The notes: generated by a model from the letters alone, not told the origin. A DNA stretch of 12,665 nt from Clostridiales bacterium (GCA_012516225.1 JAAYWX010000186.1:1-12665), one strand, 5' to 3'; shown: positions 1-7,082, numbered from the stretch's first letter. Numbers and translations: made by a program.

Positions 1-648
1 CGCGATGCCAACCGCGGAGAATGCGCGCAACCCTGCCGCTGGAAATACCATCTTGTTGAGGAAAAACGTCCCGGGGAGTATTTTGAAATTACGGAAGACA
101 ACGGCACTTTTATTCTCAACAGCAACGATATGTGCATGATAGAGCACCTTCCTGAGCTTATAGACGCGGGCATTTCAAGTTTCAAAATTGAAGGGCGAAT
201 GAAAAGTGCATACTATGTCGCCGCAGTCACAAATGCTTACCGCCATGCGGTTGACGCCGCCATCGAAGGCCGTCCGCTTCCGAAAATATGGGTAGAAGAG
301 GTTCACAAAATCAGCCACCGTAAATATTCGACGGGTTTTTACTTTGGAGTTCCCGGGCAGTATTATTCCAGCAATGACAGCATTTATTTCACTTCTGCCG
401 ACGTATGCGCAGTGGTTGAAAGCTGTGACAGTGAAGGAAATGCTTTGCTTACCCAGAGAAACAGATTTTGCATAGGAGATACGGTTGAACTTCTTACAAA
501 TGATGGAGAACCTCTTGAGTTTACTGTTGAAAAAATGTACAGCAAAGACGGCGAACCTATTTTCTCTGCTCCTCACCCTATGATGGAGCTTTATTTAAAA
601 CTGCCGAAACCCTGTTCCCCCCTGTCGCTGCTTAGAAAACTCAAATAA
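1..648 (+). CDS. U32-family peptidase-like protein (TrhP/YrrO-type tRNA hydroxylation factor), 5' truncated
   Basis: The reading frame is open from base 1, so the gene starts before the window; 215 C-terminal residues are visible. They begin RDANRGECAQPCRWKY, which matches the end of the U32 family signature with its conserved cysteines (here Cys8 and Cys12). Further conserved stretches follow: an LNSNDMCMIEHLPEL-like segment at about residues 40-54 and GISSFKIEGRMKSAYYV at about 58-74. Full-length relatives have roughly 400 residues, so about half is missing. Members of this type (E. coli TrhP/YegQ, B. subtilis YrrN/YrrO) are needed for 5-hydroxyuridine at the tRNA wobble position and are thought to be iron-sulfur dependent rather than true peptidases; that role here is inferred from the family. 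The first internal ATG (130) lies well inside the conserved domain and is not a plausible start. A terminator follows directly after the stop codon. Confidence 0.9.
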   Translation, partial: RDANRGECAQPCRWKYHLVEEKRPGEYFEITEDNGTFILNSNDMCMIEHLPELIDAGISSFKIEGRMKSAYYVAAVTNAYRHAVDAAIEGRPLPKIWVEEVHKISHRKYSTGFYFGVPGQYYSSNDSIYFTSADVCAVVESCDSEGNALLTQRNRFCIGDTVELLTNDGEPLEFTVEKMYSKDGEPIFSAPHPMMELYLKLPKPCSPLSLLRKLK

Positions 649-674
649 AAAAGACGCCTGACGGCGTCTTTTTT
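647..674. terminator. Bidirectional intrinsic terminator
   Basis: A perfect 12-bp inverted repeat, AAAAAAGACGCC (647-658) and GGCGTCTTTTTT (663-674), flanks a 4-base TGAC loop. It overlaps the U32 stop codon. Both strands continue with T-rich sequence, so it can end the U32 transcript on the + strand and the convergent transporter operon on the - strand. Confidence 0.9.
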
Positions 675-682
675 ATTTGACG

Positions 683-716
683 GAAATCCCTGCGCAAGCT
701 TGGATTTCGTTTTTAT
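683..716 (+). terminator. Second, weaker terminator-like hairpin after the U32 gene
   Basis: GAAATCC (683-689) pairs perfectly with GGATTTC (702-708). Inside the loop a short GC/GC stem can close a GCAA (GNRA) tetraloop at 694-697. The hairpin is followed on the + strand by a G and then TTTTTATTTTT. It would act as a backup to the stronger terminator just upstream. The internal mismatches make it less certain. Confidence 0.5.
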
Positions 717-745
717 TTTTATAAGCATCTTCTTTTAATTTTTTA

Positions 746-1357
746 TTATTTCTTCACGCTCTTGTACAGGTGCACCGATAGAAGTACTGATAAAACGTTC
801 ATAACTATCGCCGCTGCGGTACTTATTATCATTACGCCTGCCGGATCTGCCTCAAGTGCTTTTATGGAACTAAGTTTTCCTCCAAAAAACGAGGCGCAGA
901 AAGTTACGCCGCCAGCAAGAGCTATAAGTATGATACGCCCCTTTTCAACTCCCAGTTTAAACATCAGCGGCAAAATTACCGCTTCAAATCCAAGAGCTAC
1001 ACATATAAGCGTAATATATTGGGGATCTGTTAGGCTATCTCCTTTTATCCCTGCGATCAATTCGAGAACAGTCTGTACAACTATAGATAAAATCCATATC
1101 AGCACAACCGCAATATATCCGAGAACATATTTGCTAAGTACCAGTTCCGTTTCCGAATAAGGCATCATTTCCGCCATCCTGTTCCATTTTGAATATTCGT
1201 CATAAGCTATGACTGTTATAGGCAGCATGGAGGAATAAACAAGCGCGAGCAAAAAAGCTGGAAAACCGGGCAGAAAAGCAAAAATCACAAGAATTAGCAG
1301 GTAAATTCTAATCTGCTTTGTAATTGTATAATAATCTTTCAGCAAAAGCCCTTTCAT
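746..1357 (-). CDS. ABC-2 type transporter permease (PF13346-like), YtrC/D-type partner
   Basis: This is a 203-residue integral membrane protein with about six hydrophobic segments (near residues 17-32, 36-51, 78-103, 114-132, 141-157 and 172-196). The central WNRMAEMMPYSETELVLSKYVLGY stretch fits the small ABC-2 permeases of the ABC2_membrane_5 family, where an acidic/aromatic loop precedes a 'lPvs...iv.sKY' motif. It should form the membrane channel for the ATPase encoded immediately upstream. A longer frame starts at 1414 but lies inside the ATPase gene. The ATG at 1357 is preceded by AAAGGAGG with 9-nt spacing and sits one base after the ATPase stop, so I take it as the start. It is the last gene of the regulator-ATPase-permease operon. 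The substrate cannot be told from sequence; antibiotic or cell-envelope stress export is the usual theme for YtrA-controlled systems. Confidence 0.85.
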   Translation of the reverse strand: MKGLLLKDYYTITKQIRIYLLILVIFAFLPGFPAFLLALVYSSMLPITVIAYDEYSKWNRMAEMMPYSETELVLSKYVLGYIAVVLIWILSIVVQTVLELIAGIKGDSLTDPQYITLICVALGFEAVILPLMFKLGVEKGRIILIALAGGVTFCASFFGGKLSSIKALEADPAGVMIISTAAAIVMNVLSVLLSVHLYKSVKK

Positions 1358-1358
1358 A

Positions 1359-2204
1359 TCATCTATCCTCCTTTGCCATAAACAAAATAATTTCTTCAAT
1401 TCCCGCTCGTTCAAAATTGCAGTTCCCCGGCATCAGATCTTTCCTGACAAGTGCTTCAACGAAATATTCTGAAGCTTTTTTACCTATAACTGCATCTTGC
1501 GGTACCTCTTTAAAATTCTCTTTTGACATTCTGATTATTCCGTATTTTTGAAAAAGCCTGTCTTTTTCATCGCTGAAAATCAGATTTCCGTTATGAATAA
1601 ACGCAATGTAATCGCAAATTTTTTCAAGGTCGCTTACAATGTGCGATGAGATAAGCACAGAATGACTTTCATCTCTTGTAAACTCATTGAATATTTCAAG
1701 AATTTCATCTCTGATCATAGGGTCAAGTCCGCCTGTCGCCTCATCAAGAATAAGCAGTTTCGGACTGTGCGACAGTGCGGCCGCTATTGCAAGTTTCATC
1801 TTCATTCCGCGCGAATAATCCTTAAACCGTTTTTGCCGCGGCAGCGAAAATCTGTCAATATAATTGAAATACTGTTCTTCATTCCAGTTTTTATATGTAC
1901 TTTTCATTACGGCATTTACATTTACGGCATTCAGTACTTCGGGGAAATATGCTTCATCAAGTACAACTCCAATATTTTCCTTCAGTTTCTTAAACTCGCG
2001 ACTTTTATTGTCAGTTCCCATTATGGAGACCTCTCCCGAGTCACGCTCTACTGCATTCATAATAAGTTTTATTGTAGTACTCTTTCCCGCCCCGTTCTCT
2101 CCAACAAGTCCCATTATGCAGCCTGACGGAAGAACAAGGTTTATATTTTCAAGTCTGAAATCTCCATAAGTTTTGCAAAGTCCTCTCGTTTCAATAGCGT
2201 TCAT
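1359..2204 (-). CDS. ABC transporter ATP-binding protein (YtrB-like)
   Basis: A 281-residue cytoplasmic ATPase with one nucleotide-binding domain. Visible motifs are Walker A GENGAGKST (35-43), signature SRGMK (131-135, the variant of LSGGQ seen in this subgroup), Walker B KLLILDEATGGLDP (149-162), D-loop GGLD and switch His188. The Q-loop position reads IGVVLDE, with Asp83 where most ABC ATPases have Gln. The last ~70 residues form an extra C-terminal region typical of ABC-2 exporters. It powers the permease encoded one base downstream and is preceded by the GntR gene with a 5-nt gap (stop 2210, start 2204), so all three are co-transcribed. The GntR-ATPase-permease order matches YtrA-type operons; the transported compound is unknown. 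Confidence 0.93.
   Translation of the reverse strand: MNAIETRGLCKTYGDFRLENINLVLPSGCIMGLVGENGAGKSTTIKLIMNAVERDSGEVSIMGTDNKSREFKKLKENIGVVLDEAYFPEVLNAVNVNAVMKSTYKNWNEEQYFNYIDRFSLPRQKRFKDYSRGMKMKLAIAAALSHSPKLLILDEATGGLDPMIRDEILEIFNEFTRDESHSVLISSHIVSDLEKICDYIAFIHNGNLIFSDEKDRLFQKYGIIRMSKENFKEVPQDAVIGKKASEYFVEALVRKDLMPGNCNFERAGIEEIILFMAKEDR
1367..1374 (-). promoter_or_regulatory. Shine-Dalgarno site fixing the permease start
   Basis: AAAGGAGG on the - strand lies 9 nt before the ATG at 1357, within the last codons of the ATPase gene. Its strength and position argue for the internal Met start over the longer frame from 1414, and for translational coupling of ATPase and permease. Confidence 0.8.
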
Positions 2205-2209
2205 GTCTC

Positions 2210-2584
2210 TCAGCCCTCTCTTTGAATTACTCTGTACATTTCTATTATTTCGTCCTCGCTGAGGTTGCAGGCAGCGGCAAGATTTGAAATTTCCCTCATA
2301 CGCTTTTCTATTTCCTTCAAGTGCTCCTCCCTGATTACTTCGACATTCTTAGGTGCAACAAAGCAGCCTTTAGATGCAACGGTATTTATATACCCGGCCG
2401 CTTCAAGCTCGTCATATGCGCGTTTCGTCGTTATCACACTTATACGCAGATCCTTTGCCAAATTCCTTATTGACGGAAGCGCATCTCCTTCCTTCAATTT
2501 GCCGGATATGATATTGTTTTTTATTTGATTGAAAATCTGCTCGTATATCGGCTGTTCGCTTGCGTTGCTTATAATAATATCCAT
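2210..2584 (-). CDS. GntR-family transcriptional regulator, YtrA subfamily
   Basis: A 124-residue repressor-type protein. Residues 1-77 are a GntR winged helix-turn-helix: PIYEQIFNQIKNNIISGKLKEGD, then LPSIRNLAKDLRISVITTKRAYDELEAAGYI, then the wing motif ASKGCFVA. Only ~45 residues of helical tail follow. That short tail without a large ligand domain is the hallmark of the YtrA subfamily, whose members dimerise through it. The open frame extends upstream to 2659 through AT-rich promoter DNA, but the ATG at 2584 has GGAG 7 nt before it and gives the canonical N-terminus MDIIIS..QPIYEQ. It is first in the operon with the ATPase and permease. A large palindrome over its own promoter points to autorepression relieved by an inducer, probably a cell-envelope-active compound (inference from the family). 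Confidence 0.9.
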   Translation of the reverse strand: MDIIISNASEQPIYEQIFNQIKNNIISGKLKEGDALPSIRNLAKDLRISVITTKRAYDELEAAGYINTVASKGCFVAPKNVEVIREEHLKEIEKRMREISNLAAACNLSEDEIIEMYRVIQREG

Positions 2585-2600
2585 AGCTCTGCTCCAACGT

Positions 2601-2641
2601 TTGATTATACTGTATATATTCAGTATATACAGTATAATCAA
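2601..2641. promoter_or_regulatory. 41-bp palindromic operator of the GntR-ABC operon
   Basis: An inverted repeat centred on base 2621: TTGATTATACTGTATATA (2601-2618) is the exact reverse complement of 2624-2641, and the only mismatch in the core is 2619/2623. It covers the -10 element and the expected start site of the operon promoter, so a bound dimer, or two dimers, would block RNA polymerase. The arms are much longer than a single GntR half-site, which suggests two overlapping sites or cooperative binding. Assignment to the adjacent GntR protein rests on position and symmetry. Confidence 0.8.
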
Positions 2642-2659
2642 ACTTTCTTTCTTTGTCAA
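2631..2659 (-). promoter_or_regulatory. Sigma-A promoter of the GntR-ABC operon
   Basis: On the - strand a perfect TTGACA (-35, 2659-2654) is followed after exactly 17 nt by TATACT (-10, 2636-2631). The predicted start is near 2624, about 40 nt upstream of the GntR ATG. The -10 and part of the spacer lie inside the operator palindrome. Near-consensus strength fits an operon held off by a repressor. Confidence 0.85.
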
Positions 2660-2712
2660 GTCTTAAATATGAAAATTCTTGTTTAAATGAAATTGCTCCT
2701 GTAAACACATAA

Positions 2713-2729
2713 GAGTTCACATGGAACTC
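2713..2729. other. Small hairpin in the 290-nt gap between the GntR gene and glmS
   Basis: GAGTTC (2713-2718) and GAACTC (2724-2729) form a perfect 6-bp inverted repeat around ACATG. The 2585-2875 gap otherwise holds the operator-promoter on the left and the glmS terminator on the right. No T-run follows the hairpin on either strand, and I see no gene here. Its function is unknown and it may be chance. Confidence 0.3.
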
Positions 2730-2766
2730 CCCATCAAGCACTTGTCCCTTTAACACTTAACTATAC

Positions 2767-2817
2767 AAAAAAACATGGCTCCAATAGGTTTTTCCTCCCT
2801 ATCGGAGCCATGTTTTT
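2767..2817 (-). terminator. Strong intrinsic terminator after glmS
   Basis: A long inverted repeat pairs 2769-2788 with 2798-2817 (20 positions with one A-C mismatch at 2783/2803). The core CATGGCTCC matches GGAGCCATG. On the - strand the stem runs into TTTTTTTGTATAG, so it ends the dapF-dapL-glmS transcript about 60 nt after the glmS stop. The + strand side also ends in TTTTT, but no + strand gene leads into it. Confidence 0.88.
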
Positions 2818-2875
2818 AATATGGCTTTTTATTAGTTTTTGGAGTTATACGGCCATTCGCAGTTTCTTTAATTTT

Positions 2876-4702
2876 TTATTCAACAGTTACACTTTTTGCC
2901 AGATTCCTCGGCTTATCAATATCGCATCCCCTGTAAAGCGCAACATAATATGCAAAAAGCTGCAGTGGCAAAACCGCAAGCGATGGCAGAAGCACTTCAT
3001 GCGTATCGGGAATAGTGATTATTTCATCGGTCGCTTTGGCCACTTTTTCTTTCAGGCTTTCTGTGGTAATCCCCATCACACGGGCGCCGCGCGCCTTTAC
3101 CTCCAGCGCGTTGCTGAGAGTCTTATCTACAAGGCGTCCGTAAGACGCGACAGCGATTACAAGCGTATCGTCCACAACAAGGGATATCGTCCCGTGTTTC
3201 AGTTCTCCTGCCGCATAAGCCTCCGAATGTATGTATGAAATTTCCTTCAATTTCAATGACCCTTCAAGAGAAAGCGCATAATCTATGTTCCTGCCGATAA
3301 AGAACAGATCCTCATTATTGAAGTGCTGATATGCAAGATACTGTATATTGGCCTTATCGTTAAGTATTTTCATCATTTTTTCGGGAACAGCAAGAAGTTC
3401 CTTGAGAATAATACCATACTCATCCTCTGATAGAGAATTTCTGCACTCTGCAGCATAAAGAGCAATAAGAACCGTAACCGCAAGCTGGGTGCTGTAAGCT
3501 TTGGTTGTTGCAACTGCAATCTCCGGTCCTGCTTTCGTATAAATAACTTTGTCCGCACCTTTTGCAATTGCGCTGCCCTCAACATTTACGATGGCAAGCG
3601 TAACAGCTCCCAGACGCTTTGCCTCGTTCTGCGCCTCAAGTGTATCCGCGGTTTCCCCTGACTGGCTTATGCAGATAACCAGTGTGTTTTTGTCTATGAT
3701 AGGGTCGCAGTAACGGAACTCAGAAGCAAGAACAACCTCAACCGGAATGCGCGCCAGCTTTTCAATATTGTATTTTGCGATGACTCCCACATGGTATGAC
3801 GAGCCGCAGGCGACAATAAAAATACGGCTGACATTTTTAATATATTCCCTGTCCAGAACATCGGAAAGATCTGCCCTTCCATCTCTGATGTACGGCTCTA
3901 TAGTACGCCTTACGGCTTCCGGCTGTTCCATAATCTCCTTGAACATATAATGTTCATAACCGCACTTGTCAGCAGCCTTTATATCCCAGTCCACAACATA
4001 CTTTTCTTTTTTTATTTCATCAAGAAACGGCGAATAGAACTTTATACCGTCGCTGCGGACAACAGCAATTTCATCATCATCGAGATATGAAACCGTTTTT
4101 GTATAATTTAAAACCGCCATAACGTCTGAGGCAAAAAAGTTGCCGTCCTCGCCATATGCAACAATAAGCGGGGCGTGGCTCTTAACTCCGACAATAGTAT
4201 CCGGTTCATCCGCACATATAATTCCAAGGGCATAGCTTCCCTCAAGCTCTCTGACGGCTCTTGCAACCGCTTCAAGTATATTCCCGTTGTAGTAATAGTC
4301 TATAAGCTGAGCGGCAACTTCTGTATCCGTTTCGGATTTGAAAACCCTGCCTCGGTTTATCAGCATTTCTTTAAGCTGTGCATAATTTTCTATAATACCG
4401 TTGTGTACAATGGCTATACGCCCGTTTTCGCTAACATGTGGATGTGAGTTTACATCCGAGGGCCTGCCGTGTGTTGCCCATCGGGTATGTCCGATTCCAA
4501 TATTGCCTGGGACGTCCCTTCCATTGCCGCACTTATCGCAAAGTACGGCAAGACGTCCCATAGCTTTAACCACATCTATCTTTTCACCATTATTTATAGC
4601 AATTCCGGCAGAATCGTATCCCCTGTACTCAAGCCTTGCGAGTCCCTCCAATAATATTGGGGCGGCCTGGCTGCCTCCGGTGTAACCTACTATTCCGCAC
4701 AT
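2876..4702 (-). CDS. glmS: Glutamine-fructose-6-phosphate aminotransferase (isomerizing)
   Basis: A 608-residue cytoplasmic enzyme that converts fructose-6-phosphate and glutamine to glucosamine-6-phosphate, the first committed step to UDP-GlcNAc for peptidoglycan. After Met removal Cys2 of MCGIVGYTGG is the N-terminal glutaminase nucleophile; GHTRWATHG (71-79) and HNGIIENY (100-107) complete that domain. Two sugar-isomerase (SIS) domains follow, with CGSSYH (299-304), SQSGET (346-351) and KLKEISYIHSEAYAAGELKHG (about 484-504, including the catalytic Glu/His region). The C-terminus KPRNLAKSVTVE carries the conserved Lys603. Length is normal. The ATG is preceded by AGGGAGGG at 6-nt spacing. 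It lies 71 nt after dapL, probably in the same transcript. That gap is too short for a glmS ribozyme, so the ribozyme control common in Firmicutes is absent here. Confidence 0.98.
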   Translation of the reverse strand: MCGIVGYTGGSQAAPILLEGLARLEYRGYDSAGIAINNGEKIDVVKAMGRLAVLCDKCGNGRDVPGNIGIGHTRWATHGRPSDVNSHPHVSENGRIAIVHNGIIENYAQLKEMLINRGRVFKSETDTEVAAQLIDYYYNGNILEAVARAVRELEGSYALGIICADEPDTIVGVKSHAPLIVAYGEDGNFFASDVMAVLNYTKTVSYLDDDEIAVVRSDGIKFYSPFLDEIKKEKYVVDWDIKAADKCGYEHYMFKEIMEQPEAVRRTIEPYIRDGRADLSDVLDREYIKNVSRIFIVACGSSYHVGVIAKYNIEKLARIPVEVVLASEFRYCDPIIDKNTLVICISQSGETADTLEAQNEAKRLGAVTLAIVNVEGSAIAKGADKVIYTKAGPEIAVATTKAYSTQLAVTVLIALYAAECRNSLSEDEYGIILKELLAVPEKMMKILNDKANIQYLAYQHFNNEDLFFIGRNIDYALSLEGSLKLKEISYIHSEAYAAGELKHGTISLVVDDTLVIAVASYGRLVDKTLSNALEVKARGARVMGITTESLKEKVAKATDEIITIPDTHEVLLPSLAVLPLQLFAYYVALYRGCDIDKPRNLAKSVTVE

Positions 4703-4722
4703 AAAGTTCCCTCCCTGATGCG

Positions 4723-4738
4723 GAAGGCTATTGCCTTC
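4723..4738. other. Hairpin just upstream of the glmS Shine-Dalgarno site
   Basis: GAAGGC (4723-4728) and GCCTTC (4733-4738) form a perfect 6-bp stem with a 4-base loop. On the - strand it lies 6 nt before the AGGGAGGG ribosome site of glmS. No T-run follows on the - strand, so it is not a dapL terminator. It could be an mRNA stability or processing element, or chance. Confidence 0.35.
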
Positions 4739-4773
4739 TATACTTTTTGTATCTCTTTATCAGTTTTTTAATT

Positions 4774-5985
4774 TTATATGATTCTCGTCACACGTTCAAC
4801 AGCCTGTTTGGGCTGCTCCGCATCTCCGAATCCTGTCCGGCGGATAAAGCCTTCTCCCTCTGGGCCAAATCCTACGCCGGGTGTAACGGCTACTCCCGCT
4901 TCTTTCAGAAGTTTATCGAAAAAGCTCCATGAATCCACTCCGCCGGGAGTTTTAACCCATACATAGGGGGAGTTTATGCCGCCGTAAACCGTAAGTCCAG
5001 CGTTTTTGAGTCCGTTTCTGATTACTCTTGCATTGTTCATATAATAATCTATGATTTCGCGTGCCTCTTTCATACCCTGTTCGGAATAAACAGCTTCCGC
5101 GGCACGTTGGACGACATATGGTACGCCGTTAAATTTCGTACACTGGCGGCGGTTCCAGAGTTTGTTTAAGGATGCTCCTCCAAACTTCAGATCTTCCGGC
5201 ACTATAGTATAAGCGCAGCGCGTTCCGGTAAAACCTGCTGTCTTTGAAAAACTGCGGAACTCTATAGCACATTCTTTTGCCCCGTCGATTTCGTAAATAG
5301 AATGGGGTATCCCTTCTTCGGAAATATAAGCCTCATACGCCGCGTCAAACAGAATAAGCGCTCCGTTTTTAACCGCATAGTCCACCCACAGTTTAAGCTG
5401 GGATTTTGTTGCCGCCGCTCCTGTCGGGTTGTTTGGGAAACAGAGGTATATAATATCGGGCGTTCTTACAGGAAGCTCCGGCATAAAACCGTTTTTCTCG
5501 TTGCAGGGCATATATACAATGTCCGTCCAGCGTGTGCCGTCATATTCTCCGGCTCTGCCAGCCATTGCATTGGTATCAACATACACTGGATAAACTGGGT
5601 CGCATACTGCTACAACATTATTGCTTCCGAAAATATCACCTATGTTTCCGCAGTCGCTTTTGGCTCCGTCACTTATGAAAATCTCGTCTGCGGAAATATC
5701 CACGCCGAGGGGGCTGTAAACCTTATCTCTTATAGTCTCACGCAAAAAGGCATAGCCTTGTTCAGGTCCGTATCCTCTAAATCCCTCTGTTGTACCCATC
5801 TCATCGACCGCCTTGTGCATTGCTGCCACGACAGCGGGAGAAAGGGGACGGGTGGCGTCCCCTATGCTGAGAGGAATAATACTTTTTTCGGGATGTTCCG
5901 CCTTATAGGCTGAAATGCGTTTCGATATTTCCGAAAACAGATAGTTTCCCGGAAGTTTCAAGAAGTTTTCATTAACAGTCAGCAT
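4774..5985 (-). CDS. dapL: LL-diaminopimelate aminotransferase
   Basis: A 403-residue PLP-dependent class I/II aminotransferase. In the DapL pathway it converts tetrahydrodipicolinate directly to LL-diaminopimelate with glutamate, bypassing the succinylase and acetylase branches. DapL-type signatures are LSIGDATRPLSP (39-50), TEGFRGYGPEQGYAFLRE (66-83), ISDGAKSDCGNIGDIFG (104-120) and CFPNNPTGA (192-200). SFSKTAGFTGTRCAYT (245-260) contains the PLP-binding Lys248. The length fits DapL (about 400-410). The ATG has AAGGAG at 8-nt spacing. It follows dapF by 91 nt, and DapF epimerises its product, so this is a functional pair in lysine and peptidoglycan biosynthesis. No terminator separates it from glmS. 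Confidence 0.96.
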   Translation of the reverse strand: MLTVNENFLKLPGNYLFSEISKRISAYKAEHPEKSIIPLSIGDATRPLSPAVVAAMHKAVDEMGTTEGFRGYGPEQGYAFLRETIRDKVYSPLGVDISADEIFISDGAKSDCGNIGDIFGSNNVVAVCDPVYPVYVDTNAMAGRAGEYDGTRWTDIVYMPCNEKNGFMPELPVRTPDIIYLCFPNNPTGAAATKSQLKLWVDYAVKNGALILFDAAYEAYISEEGIPHSIYEIDGAKECAIEFRSFSKTAGFTGTRCAYTIVPEDLKFGGASLNKLWNRRQCTKFNGVPYVVQRAAEAVYSEQGMKEAREIIDYYMNNARVIRNGLKNAGLTVYGGINSPYVWVKTPGGVDSWSFFDKLLKEAGVAVTPGVGFGPEGEGFIRRTGFGDAEQPKQAVERVTRII

Positions 5986-6076
5986 CTTTAAATCTCCTTG
6001 CGATAGTTTCGCTGTTAAACGTATTGGCTTTTATGTTAATGCGGCTGATATGCCGCCGGAATACTCATATTCAAGC

Positions 6077-6910
6077 TCAAATATACAGTTCTCCATCAAA
6101 AACAGTGACCGCAGGCCCTGTCATATACACTCTGTTTTTATCTCTGTCCCATTCTATAAAAAGCTCTCCGCCCAACAACCGTACAGTCGCGCTGTTGCCG
6201 GTATACCCGCAGAGGGCGGCAGCAATAAGTGATGCCGTAGCACCTGTGCCGCAGGCAAGTGTTTCCCCGCAGCCGCGCTCCCAAACTCTCATTTTAAGAG
6301 TATCCTTATCGATAACCTCTACAAATTCGGTATTTACTCTCTCCGGAAAAAGAGGATGATTTTCAAACTTAGGCCCTATATCACATATATCTATCGCATC
6401 AACATCTTCCACAAAAACGACCGCATGAGGATTACCAACGGAAAGCGCCGTAACAAAGTATTCTTCATTCCCTACAATAACGGATCGGTTTATAAAATTC
6501 TTCCCGTGCTCCGCAATCGGAATAAACTGCGGGCGAAATTCTGGAGTCCCCATATCGACCCTGACTGTTTTTACTTTTCCGTCTGCCACGTTCAGTTCAA
6601 GAGTTTTTACGCTTCCGCCGGATTCAATAGTCAGCTTTGTCTTATCAGTCATCCCATTGTCGTAAACATACTTTGCCACGCAACGAATACCATTGCCGCA
6701 CATCTGCGAGCTGCTTCCGTCGATATTGTACATATCCATCTTGAAATCGGCAATATCGGAAGGACATATGCAAATAAGTCCGTCGCTTCCTATTCCAAAA
6801 TTGCGGTTTGAAACAAATCTTGCAAGCTCCGGTCTGTCCGGAACTTCCTCCTCAAAACAGTTCACATATACATAGTCGTTCCCGCATCCCTGCATTTTTG
6901 TAAATTTCAT
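6077..6910 (-). CDS. dapF: Diaminopimelate epimerase
   Basis: A 277-residue cofactor-independent epimerase that turns LL-diaminopimelate into the meso form for peptidoglycan cross-links and lysine. Both halves of the pseudo-symmetric fold show their catalytic cysteine: Cys71 in SQMCGNGIRC and Cys220 in ERGCGETLACGTGA. The N-terminus MKFTKMQGCGNDYVYVN is typical. The open frame reaches 6979, but the ATG at 6910 has GGAGG at 9-nt spacing and gives the family's standard N-terminus, so I use it. It is the first gene of dapF-dapL-glmS and is transcribed away from the DUF421 gene. A 187-nt divergent region holds both promoters. I see no lysine riboswitch there; the leader is too short for one. Confidence 0.97.
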   Translation of the reverse strand: MKFTKMQGCGNDYVYVNCFEEEVPDRPELARFVSNRNFGIGSDGLICICPSDIADFKMDMYNIDGSSSQMCGNGIRCVAKYVYDNGMTDKTKLTIESGGSVKTLELNVADGKVKTVRVDMGTPEFRPQFIPIAEHGKNFINRSVIVGNEEYFVTALSVGNPHAVVFVEDVDAIDICDIGPKFENHPLFPERVNTEFVEVIDKDTLKMRVWERGCGETLACGTGATASLIAAALCGYTGNSATVRLLGGELFIEWDRDKNRVYMTGPAVTVFDGELYI

Positions 6911-7019
6911 ATCTGGCAACCTCCACAACGAAAAGCGGATACTCTGAGAAGAATACCGAAAAAACAAATTAGTGCCCACATTTATTTTCCAATATTATCA
7001 TAGTATTTTTAAAAAATTA

Positions 7020-7047
7020 TGTATAATCTGATAAATCTGTCCCTCAA
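7020..7047 (-). promoter_or_regulatory. Candidate promoter of dapF-dapL-glmS
   Basis: On the - strand TTGAGG (7047-7042) is followed after 16 nt by TATACA (7025-7020). Each hexamer matches the sigma-A consensus at 4 of 6 positions. The start would be near 7013, leaving a leader of about 100 nt. It is the best match in the region but not strong. A second -10-like TATGAT at 7002-6997 lacks a good -35. Confidence 0.45.
7022..7027 (+). promoter_or_regulatory. Candidate -10 element for the DUF421-DUF4363 pair
   Basis: A perfect TATAAT directly preceded by TG lies on the + strand, 71 nt before the chosen start codon. I see no convincing -35 at 16-18 nt (the region is AT-rich), so it would depend on the TG or on an activator. 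It shares bases with the proposed dapF -10 on the other strand. Confidence 0.4.
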
Positions 7048-7082
7048 TCTCATAATTGATACATAACAGGAAAATCTAATAC

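Noticed and set aside
175..576. Long - strand frame opposite the U32 gene
   Set aside because: The + strand frame carries clear U32 family motifs; the antisense frame shows no recognisable protein and no ribosome site.
2720..2754. Ten-codon reading frame ATG GAA CTC ... TAA on the + strand
   Set aside because: It has no Shine-Dalgarno site, is very short, and overlaps the small inverted repeat; there is no support for translation.
2585..2756. Open - strand frame upstream of and overlapping the GntR gene (GTG at 2756), giving a readable 57-codon lead
   Set aside because: It runs through the promoter and operator and then out of frame over the GntR gene. It has no recognisable family and only reads open because the region is AT-rich and short.
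4703..4773. glmS ribozyme upstream of glmS
   Set aside because: The gap to dapL is only 71 nt, well below the ribozyme's size, and no matching core or pseudoknot elements are seen; only one 6-bp hairpin is present.
6999..7051. Sporulation sigma-G/F type promoter for the DUF421 pair (CATAGTA at 6999, CATAATT at 7051)
   Set aside because: Neither -10-like site has a convincing matching -35 at the right distance; such short motifs are expected by chance in AT-rich DNA.
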